From assembly GCA_019425045.1 (NCBI GenBank), contig JAHYYI010000007.1, forward strand, positions 4,714 through 68,713: 64,000 nucleotides of DNA, read 5' to 3'. The stretch's first letter is position 1. Each line of letters starts with the position of its first letter. Below are positions 1-8,914 of the stretch, piece after piece. A program made the translations under genes and the position numbers. A model generated the notes under the pieces. That model made no database searches, had not been told where the DNA came from, and was given only the letters and a program-made list of their open reading frames with translations. Origin of the DNA: Collinsella sp. GTDB taxonomy: Bacteria; Actinomycetota; Coriobacteriia; Coriobacteriales; Coriobacteriaceae.

Positions 1-703
1 CCGCGACGCGTTCACACACGGGCTCCAGGGCATCTTGCGCGATGGCGAGCTGCTCGGCAACTGCAGCCTTTCTCGCCTGAAGCTCGTTATTTCCCTGGAC
101 AAACTGCGGGATGTAGACGCCAAGCAGCACAATGGCGGGCACCACTGCGAGAGCTATGGCCTGCTTCTTGACGCTTGGAATCGTCACGCCGTATGCGTTT
201 GCCATGGCCTCGGCATTGCTCGAGGTCTCGGCTAGCACGTCTGCCGCGGTGGCAACTGCCCCTACGGCGCCGGCGACCTCCGCGGCGCCGCCCAGGTTGC
301 GCGCGAGATCGTTATCACTGTTCTTGAGCAGGCGGCCGGCAGCTTGCGTGGCGAGCACGCCGGCGACCTCCGCGGAGCGGTCTTTGTTGGTTTGGGCTAC
401 CGCAAGCCTGCTCTGCAGCTCCTTCCACTGTTTGCCCTGCATTCCAAAGCGCGGCGCAAGAGCGCAATAGCAAAAGACGACGAGTTCGATTACGGTGAGT
501 GCGATGGCGGTATATATGCCCGCGGGTTGGAATTCCTTTTGGTGGAACGCGATATCGTTGATCATTTGGAGCGGCAGCATGAGCAGACATGCTACGAACG
601 ACATGACGAGTGCGGTCGCTGCGATCTTGGGGTACGCACAGTACCGCTGAATGCGTTTCTTTTCACGTTCGGTGAGCTGATGCATGGGGGCCTCGACTCT
701 CAT
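1..703 (-). CDS. Membrane protein with three predicted TM segments, 3' end outside window
   Basis: A frame on the minus strand stays open from an ATG at 703 to the window edge (about 234 codons), so the C-terminus is missing. The visible protein has a charged N-terminus, hydrophobic segments at about residues 28-47 and 62-83, a long Ala/Glu-rich soluble stretch, and a third hydrophobic segment near 181-200 followed by a charged, coiled-coil-like region. I do not recognise a family. A second ATG at 685 is possible, and neither start has a strong ribosome binding site. The layout (two TMs, helical domain, TM, helical domain) suggests an envelope protein, but no function is claimed. Confidence 0.6.
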   Translation of the reverse strand, partial: MRVEAPMHQLTEREKKRIQRYCAYPKIAATALVMSFVACLLMLPLQMINDIAFHQKEFQPAGIYTAIALTVIELVVFCYCALAPRFGMQGKQWKELQSRLAVAQTNKDRSAEVAGVLATQAAGRLLKNSDNDLARNLGGAAEVAGAVGAVATAADVLAETSSNAEAMANAYGVTIPSVKKQAIALAVVPAIVLLGVYIPQFVQGNNELQARKAAVAEQLAIAQDALEPVCERVA

Positions 704-855
704 CGTTTTTCGGGGGCGATGCGCACACGCTCTTGAGTATAGATGAGTGGGGGAGCTGCTGCGGGACGGCCCTACTTGCTGTTCGTGGACACCGTTCACC
801 TTCGTTGCACAGGGATGGTTGGAGGGCTGGTTGGCGTCAAGTAACCGCCTCCGCC

Positions 856-885
856 TTGTGGGCCGCCTCGAGGACAAGGCATAAT
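856..885 (+). promoter_or_regulatory. Possible promoter of the dihydrouridine synthase gene
   Basis: TTGTGG at 856-861 and CATAAT at 880-885 are separated by 18 bases and lie about 48 bases before the dus start. The match to the vegetative consensus is moderate, and the call rests on spacing and position only. Confidence 0.3.
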
Positions 886-888
886 GCA

Positions 889-917
889 TGTGACAAAGGG
901 GCAGTCCCTTTGCCACA
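889..917. repeat. Short palindromic repeat, family A (TGTGACAAAGG type)
   Basis: TGTGACAAAGGG, a short centre and CCCTTTGCCACA form an inverted repeat with one mismatch. The same element recurs at 28331-28361 and 32058-32090. It sits in the leader just before the dus start codon. Confidence 0.75.
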
Positions 918-932
918 TTGATTTGAGAGTAG

Positions 933-1892
933 ATGTTGATGATTCTATCGCTTGCCCCTATGGAGGGGATTACCGGGCATGTGTTCCGTCGCGTGCACGC
1001 GGAGTGCTTCGGTGCGCTCGATTGCTATTACACGCCGTTCTTGCCGCCGCCACGGGTGGGAAACCGCTTTGGCGGCAAGGCGTTTAAGGAGGTCGACCCT
1101 GTCAATAACCAGGGGCTCAACGTAGTGCCTCAGCTGATGTCCAAGAACGCGGACGAGTTTGTGTGGGCGGCACAGGTGCTCGCCGACATGGGTTATCGCG
1201 AGGTCAATCTCAACTTGGGTTGTCCTTCGGGAACGGTTGTCGCCAAGGGCAAGGGTTCGGGTTTCTTGCGCAATCTCGACGAGCTCGAGGTGTTCTTGAG
1301 CGACGTGTGCGAGCACTCGCCGCTGCCGGTGTCGGTCAAGACCAGGCTGGGGTTGGAAAGCGACGACGAATACGAGCGCGTACTCGACCTCTATTGCCGC
1401 ATGCCGCTGGCAGAGCTGATCGTGCATCCGCGCGTGCAAAAGGACCGTTATACGGGCTCGCCGCGCAAGGAGTTTTACGGCGAGACGCTGGAGCGGGCGC
1501 CGTTCCCCGTTGCCTATAACGGTGACATCTTTGATCTTGAGGACATGGATGCGCTGGTGGAGGCCTATCCCGGAACGCGTCACGTAATGTTGGGGCGCGG
1601 CTTGCTTGCGAACCCCGCGCTGGCTCGCATGGCTAAGGGCGGTCCTGCTGCCACGGCAGCCGAGCTGCAGCGTTTCCACGACACGCTGTTTGCGGCCTAT
1701 GCGGACGAGATCGGCGGCAACGCGGTCTTCCGCATGAAGGAGTTGTGGTTCTACGCCAAATGCGCCTTCGCCGATCCCGCGACCGTTCACAAGCTCGTAC
1801 GCAAGACCAAAAAGGTCGACGAATACCGCGCCGCCGTCGATCGCGTCTTTCGCGAACAGCCGCTTGCGCCCGTTGCCCGCTTCGACGGCTAG
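933..1892 (+). CDS. tRNA-dihydrouridine synthase family protein
   Basis: This is a 319-residue FMN-dependent TIM-barrel enzyme that reduces uridine to dihydrouridine in tRNA. The hallmarks are present in order: APMEGIT near residue 8 (flavin site), LNLGCPSG with the likely catalytic Cys at 97, VSVKTRLG, HPR followed by YTGSP, NGDI, and GRGLLANPAL near the end. The length matches single-domain bacterial Dus proteins. Two in-frame ATGs (933 and 939) lie close together behind a weak GAGAG-type binding site; the upstream one is used here. Which U position it modifies cannot be told from sequence alone. The gene stands alone between two palindromic repeats. Confidence 0.88.
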   Translation: MLMILSLAPMEGITGHVFRRVHAECFGALDCYYTPFLPPPRVGNRFGGKAFKEVDPVNNQGLNVVPQLMSKNADEFVWAAQVLADMGYREVNLNLGCPSGTVVAKGKGSGFLRNLDELEVFLSDVCEHSPLPVSVKTRLGLESDDEYERVLDLYCRMPLAELIVHPRVQKDRYTGSPRKEFYGETLERAPFPVAYNGDIFDLEDMDALVEAYPGTRHVMLGRGLLANPALARMAKGGPAATAAELQRFHDTLFAAYADEIGGNAVFRMKELWFYAKCAFADPATVHKLVRKTKKVDEYRAAVDRVFREQPLAPVARFDG

Positions 1893-1894
1893 CC

Positions 1895-1948
1895 AGTCAT
1901 TGGGGACGTTCTTTAACGACTAGCTATTTAAGAACGTCCCCGATGACT
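1895..1948. repeat. Palindromic repeat, family B (GGGGACGTTCTT type)
   Basis: The left arm at 1895-1913 and right arm at 1930-1948 are 19-bp inverted copies with one mismatch, centred on an AT-rich loop. The core is GGGGACGTTCTT / AAGAACGTCCCC. A perfect relative lies at 8915-8970 and a truncated one at 63163-63174. It starts two bases after the dus stop codon and may double as a terminator. Confidence 0.8.
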
Positions 1949-1983
1949 ATGTTCCCAACGACTATGTTGCAAAAAGCTGTACA

Positions 1984-2026
1984 CCAGCATCCAAAGATGT
2001 CGAAAAATGTCGACTTTGGATGCTGG
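1984..2026 (-). terminator. Hairpin downstream of the glutaredoxin gene
   Basis: CCAGCATCCAAAG (1984-1996) and CTTTGGATGCTGG (2014-2026) are perfect 13-bp inverted arms. Read on the minus strand, the hairpin is followed after about ten bases by a TTTTT run, so it could end transcription from the glutaredoxin gene. It may instead be another palindromic repeat. Confidence 0.5.
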
Positions 2027-2079
2027 CGTACTTGTTTGGGCCGTATGGGGTGGAGCCTTGGACGGACGGGGTGCGCGTG

Positions 2080-2325
2080 CTAGAGCAGGTTCTTTTGTGC
2101 CCACGCGATGATGTCGCTCGATTCGTAGAGCGGCTTTCCGTCAATGAATAAGCAAGGAACCTGGCGCTTTCCGCCGACGGTGATGAGCGTCTGCTCGGCA
2201 TCGGAATCGGTCGAGATATTGCGCTCGGGAATGGTCACGCCGTTATCGGCCAAAAAGTGCTTGACCTTTATGCAATACGGGCAGCCGGTCATAACGTAGA
2301 GCACGAGCTCGTGATCAGTAGCCAT
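2080..2325 (-). CDS. Glutaredoxin family protein
   Basis: This is a small cytoplasmic thioredoxin-fold protein of 81 residues with a CPYC active site (Cys15, Cys18) after the first beta strand and a QVPCLF segment containing the cis-Pro typical of glutaredoxins. It probably exchanges disulfides with a low-molecular-weight thiol or protein partner. The start at 2325 is chosen because GGAG lies seven bases upstream; an in-frame extension to 2364 has no such support. It lies about 50 bases downstream of the XRE/TipAS regulator on the same strand, so the two may be co-transcribed. Confidence 0.88.
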   Translation of the reverse strand: MATDHELVLYVMTGCPYCIKVKHFLADNGVTIPERNISTDSDAEQTLITVGGKRQVPCLFIDGKPLYESSDIIAWAQKNLL

Positions 2326-2376
2326 GGGTCTCCAATCGGTTGAGGTTTCAATTGAAATACCCAAAGCCGCCGCGGT

Positions 2377-3204
2377 CTATGCGCGGGCCAGTGACGACTC
2401 GATGGCATGGACCAGAAACGCCGTGGCTCCGGTGCCGCAGGGCTTGTCGTAGTAGTCGATAAAGCGCTGATCGGCAAGATAGCCGTGGGCGAGGCCCAGG
2501 TATGCTTCGTCTTGGGGTTCGTGTCCCCAGTTAAGGCCAATCCATCGACGGTGCATTGCGACAAGCTTGCGCGCCTCGCTTCCATCCGGTTCGCCGTCGC
2601 CCATGGCGATCGAGAGCTGGCCCAGAATAGCGCGTTCAAGTTCCTTCATGTCGTTCCATGTCTCGGGGTCCATGTCCAGCAGTGCCTCGTTTGCTGCATC
2701 GACGGCCTCGTCGCCATAGCGCGCCCGCGCCTCGGCACCGTAGCGCTCCTCGTTTTCCTGCACGGTGCGCCAGCGCTCCAATTGCGGCAGCACGGCGCCC
2801 ATGAGCGAGACGGCTTCGTCGAGCGACATACCGGTGTTTTGTGCCAGGCGCGGGGCGCAATCCTCAATCATGGCCTCCATCGTGGTCTCGTAGGTGTACT
2901 TGCCGTGGTCGTAGCACCACTTGCAGTAATGGTCGGTCGTTGCGCCGTGAGCATCGGTGCCGCAGTCGTCGGGCGTGAGTATCATGCCGCAGCTCTGGCA
3001 ATAGTGCTCGGGCATTTCGAGCAGGTGGGACAGCGGTTCTCCGGTTATGGCGGCAATGAGCTTCATCATGTCGATGCCCGGCGTGACTTCGCCGCGTTCC
3101 CAACGGCTGACGGCTTGGCGTGTGACGAAGAGCTTGGCGGCGAGTTGCTCTTGGGTGAGATTGTTGTCGCGGCGGATGGCGATGAGCTTTTCTGCAAAGG
3201 CCAT
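2377..3204 (-). CDS. XRE regulator fused to zinc ribbon and TipAS-like domain
   Basis: The 275-residue protein has three parts. Residues 7-60 are an XRE-type helix-turn-helix (LTQEQLAAKL, VTRQAVSRWERG). Residues 66-105 form a putative zinc ribbon with CxxC pairs at Cys69/72 and Cys94/97. Residues from about 150 to the end resemble the TipAS ligand-binding domain known from MerR-type TipAL: an MDPETWNDMKELER segment, LVAMHRRWI, YLADQRFIDYYD and a C-terminal alanine-rich helix. TipAS domains bind thiopeptides and other drugs, so ligand-responsive regulation is plausible but inferred. The upstream region carries AAAGGAGC before the ATG. The glutaredoxin gene lies just downstream. Confidence 0.75.
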   Translation of the reverse strand: MAFAEKLIAIRRDNNLTQEQLAAKLFVTRQAVSRWERGEVTPGIDMMKLIAAITGEPLSHLLEMPEHYCQSCGMILTPDDCGTDAHGATTDHYCKWCYDHGKYTYETTMEAMIEDCAPRLAQNTGMSLDEAVSLMGAVLPQLERWRTVQENEERYGAEARARYGDEAVDAANEALLDMDPETWNDMKELERAILGQLSIAMGDGEPDGSEARKLVAMHRRWIGLNWGHEPQDEAYLGLAHGYLADQRFIDYYDKPCGTGATAFLVHAIESSLARA

Positions 3205-3344
3205 GACGGCTCCTTTCTGCTGTTTGTTGCTTTAAGCATACGCGGCGGCCGGCACCCTTCCAAGCAACCGTTGGTTGCACGACGGGGACCGCGGCGAAGA
3301 ATTGCGCGCAACACCCCACGCCTCCATGCTGTACAATGACCGGC

Positions 3345-4082
3345 ATGGAACCTATTGCACACATACATACCGACCTGCCGCAGAAGTTCGGCATTCCGCG
3401 CAACAGCTTTTTGGCGCCTCATCTGCAGGGACGCATCGTTTTTGAGCCGGAATTTGCCTCCAACGCAGCGGTTGAGGGTCTGGACTCCTTCTCTCACCTA
3501 TGGCTGCTCTGGCGCTTCGAAAACGGCACGCCCGGCGGCACGGCTAAGGACATAGCTGCCGATGCCAAGACGCAGGACAGGTCCGGCACTAATGCCAAGT
3601 GGTCGAAGACCGTGCGCCCGCCGCGTCTGGGTGGAGCCGAGCGCGTGGGCGTGTTTGCCACGCGCAGTCCGTTTCGCCCTAATCCCATCGGGCTCACCTG
3701 CGTCAAGCTCGATCGTGTCGAGCTCACTGACGAGGGCCCCATCATCCATGTGCTGGGGGCCGATCTGCGCGATGGCACGCCCATCTACGACATTAAGCCC
3801 TACATTCCGTTTGCCGACTGTCACCCGGATGCGACGGGCGGCTGGATTGAGGATGCTCCGTGGCAAGAGCTCGACGTCGAGTTTCCGCAAGCGCTGCAGG
3901 ATATGGTCCCGCCCGCAAAGCTCCCCGGCTTGGTCGAGGTCCTTCGCCAAGATCCGCGCCGCGCGGGTAGCAAGTACGAGCCAAACCGCATTTACCACTT
4001 GGCTTACGCCGGGTTCGACATATCCTTTACGGTCGACGGAACCAGGTTGACGGTAACCGCCGTCAACGACGCGCAAGACTAA
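3345..4082 (+). CDS. trmO: TrmO/TsaA-type SAM-dependent tRNA methyltransferase
   Basis: TrmO makes N6-methyl-t6A at position 37 of tRNA-Thr. The protein begins with MEPIAHIHTDL, followed by the beta-barrel signature LDSFSHLWLLWRF, then FATRSPFRPNPIGLT, which is diagnostic for the family, and VLGADLRDGTPIYDIKPYIP. The length of about 245 residues matches the bacterial form with a C-terminal extension. An ATG nine bases upstream (3336) is also in frame but overlaps a TACAAT box, so 3345 is preferred. The gene is monocistronic and divergent from the XRE/TipAS gene. Confidence 0.88.
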   Translation: MEPIAHIHTDLPQKFGIPRNSFLAPHLQGRIVFEPEFASNAAVEGLDSFSHLWLLWRFENGTPGGTAKDIAADAKTQDRSGTNAKWSKTVRPPRLGGAERVGVFATRSPFRPNPIGLTCVKLDRVELTDEGPIIHVLGADLRDGTPIYDIKPYIPFADCHPDATGGWIEDAPWQELDVEFPQALQDMVPPAKLPGLVEVLRQDPRRAGSKYEPNRIYHLAYAGFDISFTVDGTRLTVTAVNDAQD

Positions 4083-4193
4083 CCTGCCATTCGTCCGCAC
4101 CCGTCAAATTAAGCGCCAAACCCCGCGCCAAAACCGCCCGCGCTGGTGGACAATAACGCCTACCAAAACAATCACTTTGCACGGGAGCTCAGC

Positions 4194-5405
4194 ATGAAAT
4201 ACGACTTCAGCTCGCTTATCGACCGCCACGGCATGGACTCTATCGCTGTTGACTCTTGGGGTGAGATCCCCGGCATGGCTCCGAACGCACCCGATGAGGG
4301 CTTCGACCGCATCCCCATGTGGGTAGCGGACATGAACTTTGCCACGGTGCCCACGGTCCAGGAGCACATCATTCAGCGCGCCCAGCATCCCATGTTTGGC
4401 TATTTCGATCCGCGCCCCGAGTACTTCGACCGTATCATCGAATGGCAGAACCGCCGCAACGGTGTTAAGGGCCTGCTCCCTGAGCATATCGGCTACGAGA
4501 ACGGCGTGCTGGGCGGCGTCGTATCGACGCTGCGCGCGTATGTCCAGCCGGGCGATGCGGTGCTGGTCCACAGTCCCACCTACATCGGCTTTACCAAGTC
4601 CATCGAGGCCGCGGGCTATCGCATTGTCCACAGCCCGCTTAAGCTCGACGATCGGGGCGTGTGGCGCATGGACTTTGATGACATGGAGCGCAAGCTCGTC
4701 CAAAACCACATCCATGCCGCGGTGTTCTGCTCGCCGCACAATCCCTGCGGTCGCGTATGGGAGCACGACGAGATCGAACGTGCCATGGACATCTATCGCC
4801 AGCACGATTGCGTGGTGATCTCGGATGAGATTTGGTCCGATATCATCCTGCCGGGTCACAGGCATATCCCGACGCAGTCGGTGAGCGAGGATGCCCGCAT
4901 GCGCACGGTTGCCCTCTACGCGCCCAGCAAGACGTTTAACCTGGCGGGCCTGGTCGGCAGCTACCACATCATCTATAACGAGACGCTGCGCGACCGCGTG
5001 TGCGCCGTGTCCAACAAGACTCACTACAACGAGATGAACGTCCTCTCCATGCATGCGCTTATCGGTGCCTACCAGCAGCAGGGCTACGAGTGGGTCGATG
5101 AGCTCAATGAGGTCATCGAGGGCAACGTCGACTACTTCTGCAATTACGTGGACAAGCATTTTGCGGGCGTGTCCTATTCGCGTCCGCAGGGCACGTACAT
5201 GGTGTTCCTGGACTGCACCGAGTGGTGTCGCGAGCATGGCCGCGATATTCAGTGGCTGCTCGACGAGGGCGCTCGTGTGGGCGTGGGGTATCAGGACGGC
5301 CGCCCGTTCCACGGGCCCTGCCACATTCGCGTGAATCTGGCACTGCCCCTTTCGCGGGTAAAGGAGGCGTGTGAGCGCCTGGACCGCTACGTTTTTGGGG
5401 TATAG
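4194..5405 (+). CDS. MalY/PatB-family PLP-dependent C-S lyase (aminotransferase fold I)
   Basis: This 403-residue fold-type I PLP enzyme has PMWVADMNFATVP near the start (MalY/PatB signature), SPHNPCGRVW, VISDEIWSDI and the PLP lysine in APSKTFNLAGL (Lys246). Family members cleave cystathionine or cysteine to pyruvate, ammonia and a thiol; some also act as regulators. The start at 4194 follows GGGAG at a suitable distance; an extension to 4146 lacks this. It is followed by a strong hairpin and a convergent gene, so it appears to be a single-gene unit. Confidence 0.88.
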   Translation: MKYDFSSLIDRHGMDSIAVDSWGEIPGMAPNAPDEGFDRIPMWVADMNFATVPTVQEHIIQRAQHPMFGYFDPRPEYFDRIIEWQNRRNGVKGLLPEHIGYENGVLGGVVSTLRAYVQPGDAVLVHSPTYIGFTKSIEAAGYRIVHSPLKLDDRGVWRMDFDDMERKLVQNHIHAAVFCSPHNPCGRVWEHDEIERAMDIYRQHDCVVISDEIWSDIILPGHRHIPTQSVSEDARMRTVALYAPSKTFNLAGLVGSYHIIYNETLRDRVCAVSNKTHYNEMNVLSMHALIGAYQQQGYEWVDELNEVIEGNVDYFCNYVDKHFAGVSYSRPQGTYMVFLDCTEWCREHGRDIQWLLDEGARVGVGYQDGRPFHGPCHIRVNLALPLSRVKEACERLDRYVFGV

Positions 5406-5426
5406 GGGGCGCTCGATTCGAGTGCT

Positions 5427-5469
5427 GCCCCATGCGCCCACGCCGTCAAAATGCGTGGGCGCATGGGGC
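5427..5469. terminator. Strong hairpin between convergent genes
   Basis: A perfect 17-bp inverted repeat (GCCCCATGCGCCCACGC and its complement) encloses a 9-base loop, between the C-S lyase and the convergent FMN-binding gene. There is no T run on either strand, so it is a probable but atypical bidirectional terminator. Confidence 0.6.
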
Positions 5470-5501
5470 GCAGAGGGTAGCGAGCACGTTTTCCGCATTC
5501 G

Positions 5502-5981
5502 CTACTTTTCCTGAATCTGCTTGCCGCAAAGATGCTCAATCGAAATCTCGTAGAGTTGGACGCCCTTGATGTCTTTGGCGATTTCTTCCTCGACTTCTTC
5601 GGCAGAAGGGTAGTACTTAAGCGCGAGCTGGCGGACTTTGTCCTCGATAAACGCAGGCGCTTCATCTACCAGGCGGCAACGGCCAAAGACCACGGTGCTC
5701 ATGACGTAAGGAGCCCAGTCGCCGTCCTTGTACCACTCGTTGCCGTAAACGGTAAAGCAGACTTTATCGTCACGCCTGAGCGAATCGACCTTGTGGCCGG
5801 CCTTGGCGCCATGGAAATAAATCTTGTCGTGCTCGGCGTCAAAGAAGTAGTTGACGGGAATGGCATAGGGGTAGCCATCATCGCCGTTGACGGCAAAGAC
5901 ACCGCGCTTACAGGTGGCGAGCAACTCGCGCGCTTCCTCGTCAGTGATGGCGCGTTTCTTTCGACGTAAGGGCCTAAACAT
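5502..5981 (-). CDS. Pyridoxamine 5'-phosphate oxidase-family FMN-binding protein
   Basis: The 159-residue protein has the split-barrel flavin-binding fold of NimA/PNPOx-like proteins: RAITDEEARELL near the N-terminus, GVFAVNGDDGYPYAIPVNYFFD, KIYFHGAKAGHKVD, VCFTVYGNEW and STVVFGRCRLVDE. Such proteins are usually cytoplasmic dimers that bind FMN, heme or F420. Nitroimidazole reductase (Nim) activity is known for some members but cannot be assigned here. The ATG at 5981 is preceded by AAAGGA. The gene lies 42 bases downstream of the sensor kinase start region on the same strand but is expressed in the opposite direction to the C-S lyase. Confidence 0.8.
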   Translation of the reverse strand: MFRPLRRKKRAITDEEARELLATCKRGVFAVNGDDGYPYAIPVNYFFDAEHDKIYFHGAKAGHKVDSLRRDDKVCFTVYGNEWYKDGDWAPYVMSTVVFGRCRLVDEAPAFIEDKVRQLALKYYPSAEEVEEEIAKDIKGVQLYEISIEHLCGKQIQEK

Positions 5982-6023
5982 CGTTGGCTTCCTTTCTGGC
6001 TGTGCATGGTGGTTAAACGCAAA

Positions 6024-8828
6024 CTATAGCGAAACAGTTCCGTTTTTCTTGATGCGGGCGAGTATGTTTTTGAGCTTGTTAAAGTCGAGCGGTTTGGGCA
6101 GATGGGCGTTCATACCGGCATCGTGTGCCGCTTTGGCGTCCTCGTTGAAGGCGTTGGCAGTGAGCGCGATGATGGGGATGTCGGCTGCATCGGCCTTTTC
6201 GCTCAGACGAATCGCGCGGGTTGCCTCGTAGCCATCCATGCCCGGCATCATGATGTCCATCAGGATCGCATCGAAGCTGCCGGCGGGACGACTAACGTAT
6301 AGGTCGACTGCTTTGTTGCCGTCGGCGGCGCGCGTTACGACGATGCCTTCGCTTTCGAGTAGAGCCTGGGCAATTTCGGCATTGAGCTCGTTGTCTTCTG
6401 CCAAAAGGACGTTCATGCCGGCAAGCGAGCAACTGTATGCCTGCTTGGACGCACGTTCTTTTATCTGAGGGTTCTTGTCGATATCGAGCGGAATCCGGAC
6501 GTCAAACGTACTCCCCACGCCAACCTCACTCGAAATCTCAATCGTGCCGCCCATCATATCGATGAGCGATTTGACGATAGACATGCCAATGCCGGTTCCT
6601 TGGAACTTGCTGCGCGCATCGTCGCCTTCCTGGGCAAACGGCTCGTAAATGTGTGCCAAAAACTCGGATGTCATACCAATGCCGGTATCCGAGACGCTAA
6701 AGCAAAACACGGCGTGCTCGTCGTCGACCGGTTTGATGGTCGATGAGAACGTGACGGTGCCTCCGTGCTTGTTGTACTTGATGCTGTTGTCGAGCAGGTT
6801 GACAAGGATCTGCCGAATATGGGTGGGGCTGCCGATCATATATTGGTCGACAGCGTAGGGCTCGCTGGTGTCGAGCATGGTTATGCCGCGGTCCGATGCG
6901 CGGAGCTTGCACAGTACGAGCGCATTGTCGCACAGCTCTTTAAGGTTGAATGATTCGTGCTCGAGCGTCACTTTGCACTCCTCGATCCTGCCCATCTCGA
7001 GGATGTCGTTAATCAGTGACAGCAGGTGATTGGCGGCAACGCGCGCCTTGGCGCGGCTTTCGCGGGCGACCTGCATGTCGCCTTCTCTCAATTCCTCAAT
7101 TTCGATAAGGCCTAGGATGCCGTTGAGCGGCGTGCGGATGTCGTGGCTCATGCGCGTGAGGAAAGCGGTTTTGGCGGCGTTGGCGGCATCGGCTTTCTGC
7201 CGTTCCTCCTGTGCGCGGTAAAGCGACCAGACAAGGATGACGATGCCGGTGAGCAAAATGCAGATGACGACTGCCGCAATGACGATGCGGTTGCGGTAGA
7301 GAAGTCGGAACGCATCCGATTCTTGCGCCGAGTACGATGTGGGGAAATAGCTGTTTGCAGAGAGCGATTCACCTGCATTGACGATGCCCTTATTGATGAT
7401 TCCCAGCAGCTCGGGCTTGCCGCGCGAAATTAAACACGATAGTTGTGCCGTGTTGGTGAGTTCCTGTGTTTCGAAATCCTCGATGTCGTAGATGTCGCGG
7501 AGAGTTTCCAGGCGCGTGCTGGGGACAATGATGCAACGTGCCTTCCCCTCATCGAGGGCTTTGAGCACCTCGCCGTCATTCGAATACTCGGTTACCGTTG
7601 CGTTCGGAAAGAGACTTTCGAGCTCAAAACGGTTAACGATTGTGCTCTTTGTACAAGCGATGTTCTTAAGGTCGCTGTTCAGGTTTTTGCCACTGTGAAT
7701 GGCGGTCAGCGAAACCGTTCCCATCGAGTTTGACTGGATGACCCCTGTCTGCTCGGCGAGCCAGTAGTCGCGAAACAACGGCAGGGCGACATCGATGGTC
7801 CCGTTGGAAAGGGCTTTGATCATTTGTTTGTTGCTCGAGAGTGCGATTGTTTTGACCGTAATGCCAAACTTGTCGTGCAACGTCGTTGCAAGCGAGGCGA
7901 GCGACCCTTCCATCTCGCCGTCGTCATTTTGCGTACAGTAGGGAAGTTGGTTTTTAAGATAGCCGATCGTGATGGTATTGCCGTTTTCTTTGAGCCAGGT
8001 GGTCTCGGGGCCGGTGAGCGATGACGAGCCACTGTTTTGGGTCGAGTAACTCGATTTGACTTCCTCGTTATAGCGCGGGTTATCGCGGGCGATGGTTGTC
8101 ATGGCGGCGTTGATGTCGTTCATCAGATCAGGGCGGCTTTTGGGAACGGCAAAATAGTAGTCGCTCGAGCCTACGTAGAACATGGGTGACGCATCGGGCG
8201 ACGAAATGGTGTCGTTCATGATGACGGCGTCGACCTCGCCGTCTGCAAGCGCCTCAAAGAGGGCACTGCCGGTGTCGATTTCTTTATAGGTGCAGGTAAC
8301 GCCTTCGTCGGCGAGCCACTGCTGGCCGACGATAGTTTGCATAACGCCAGAGTTGCAGCCGATGGTGAGGCCTTGGAGCGCCTGGGGGTCACCCTTGGCC
8401 AGGTCGTCGCGGTCGGGCCTGGCGTAGATGTAGTAGCGCTCGGTGCCCTCGGGGTTCGAGGAAAAGAGCAGCTTCTGCTCGCGTTCTGCCGAATACGAGA
8501 TGTTGGGCATGAGGTCGATTTCGCCTGCCTCGAGCATGTCCATAAGCTCGGAGAAGGTGCCGCTAACGTATTCGTATTGCCAGCCCTTTGTGTAATACGA
8601 GAGGGTCTGGAGGTACTCGTAGCCCCATCCCGAGAGGCGCTCGCCCGGCGTGCCTTCCTGGAAGCCTTTGTTGTTGACGAGCCAGCCAACGCGGACCGTC
8701 TTGACCTGCTGGTCGGAGTCGGCGGCAAAGGCTGGGGTGGGCATGACGGCGCTCAGTAGTGTGAGCGCAGCAAGCGCGACGGCTAGGGTGCGATATAGGG
8801 CTAAGCGAAGGACGGCGGAAGGTTTCAC
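6024..8828 (-). CDS. Hybrid sensor histidine kinase with two periplasmic-binding-type sensor domains
   Basis: This is a one-gene signalling protein of about 934 residues. It has a signal peptide (to about residue 38), two consecutive family-3 solute-binding (SBP_bac_3) domains at roughly 45-265 and 285-500, and one TM helix at about 517-540. These are followed by a HisKA domain with the phospho-accepting His in MSHDIRTPLNG (about 562), a HATPase domain (LVNLLDNSIKYN and GTGIGMSIVK), and a C-terminal receiver with AEDNELN and the phospho-acceptor Asp in DAILMDIMMPGMDGYEA. The extracellular tandem SBP domains suggest sensing of an amino acid or similar ligand, as in EvgS/BvgS. GTG at 8828 is preferred because AGGA lies six bases upstream; a TTG at 8834 is the alternative. 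No separate output regulator lies next to it. Confidence 0.9.
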   Translation of the reverse strand: MKPSAVLRLALYRTLAVALAALTLLSAVMPTPAFAADSDQQVKTVRVGWLVNNKGFQEGTPGERLSGWGYEYLQTLSYYTKGWQYEYVSGTFSELMDMLEAGEIDLMPNISYSAEREQKLLFSSNPEGTERYYIYARPDRDDLAKGDPQALQGLTIGCNSGVMQTIVGQQWLADEGVTCTYKEIDTGSALFEALADGEVDAVIMNDTISSPDASPMFYVGSSDYYFAVPKSRPDLMNDINAAMTTIARDNPRYNEEVKSSYSTQNSGSSSLTGPETTWLKENGNTITIGYLKNQLPYCTQNDDGEMEGSLASLATTLHDKFGITVKTIALSSNKQMIKALSNGTIDVALPLFRDYWLAEQTGVIQSNSMGTVSLTAIHSGKNLNSDLKNIACTKSTIVNRFELESLFPNATVTEYSNDGEVLKALDEGKARCIIVPSTRLETLRDIYDIEDFETQELTNTAQLSCLISRGKPELLGIINKGIVNAGESLSANSYFPTSYSAQESDAFRLLYRNRIVIAAVVICILLTGIVILVWSLYRAQEERQKADAANAAKTAFLTRMSHDIRTPLNGILGLIEIEELREGDMQVARESRAKARVAANHLLSLINDILEMGRIEECKVTLEHESFNLKELCDNALVLCKLRASDRGITMLDTSEPYAVDQYMIGSPTHIRQILVNLLDNSIKYNKHGGTVTFSSTIKPVDDEHAVFCFSVSDTGIGMTSEFLAHIYEPFAQEGDDARSKFQGTGIGMSIVKSLIDMMGGTIEISSEVGVGSTFDVRIPLDIDKNPQIKERASKQAYSCSLAGMNVLLAEDNELNAEIAQALLESEGIVVTRAADGNKAVDLYVSRPAGSFDAILMDIMMPGMDGYEATRAIRLSEKADAADIPIIALTANAFNEDAKAAHDAGMNAHLPKPLDFNKLKNILARIKKNGTVSL

Positions 8829-8914
8829 AGGCAATCCTATCGAGTCGAGATAGTATCACATAAGGATACCAGCTCAACCTGCCCACTCAGCCACCGCACC
8901 GCTAAACGGTCAGG

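Noticed and set aside
4104..5498. 464-codon minus-strand frame
   Set aside because: Antisense to the PLP-dependent C-S lyase with clear motifs; no family features in the shadow.
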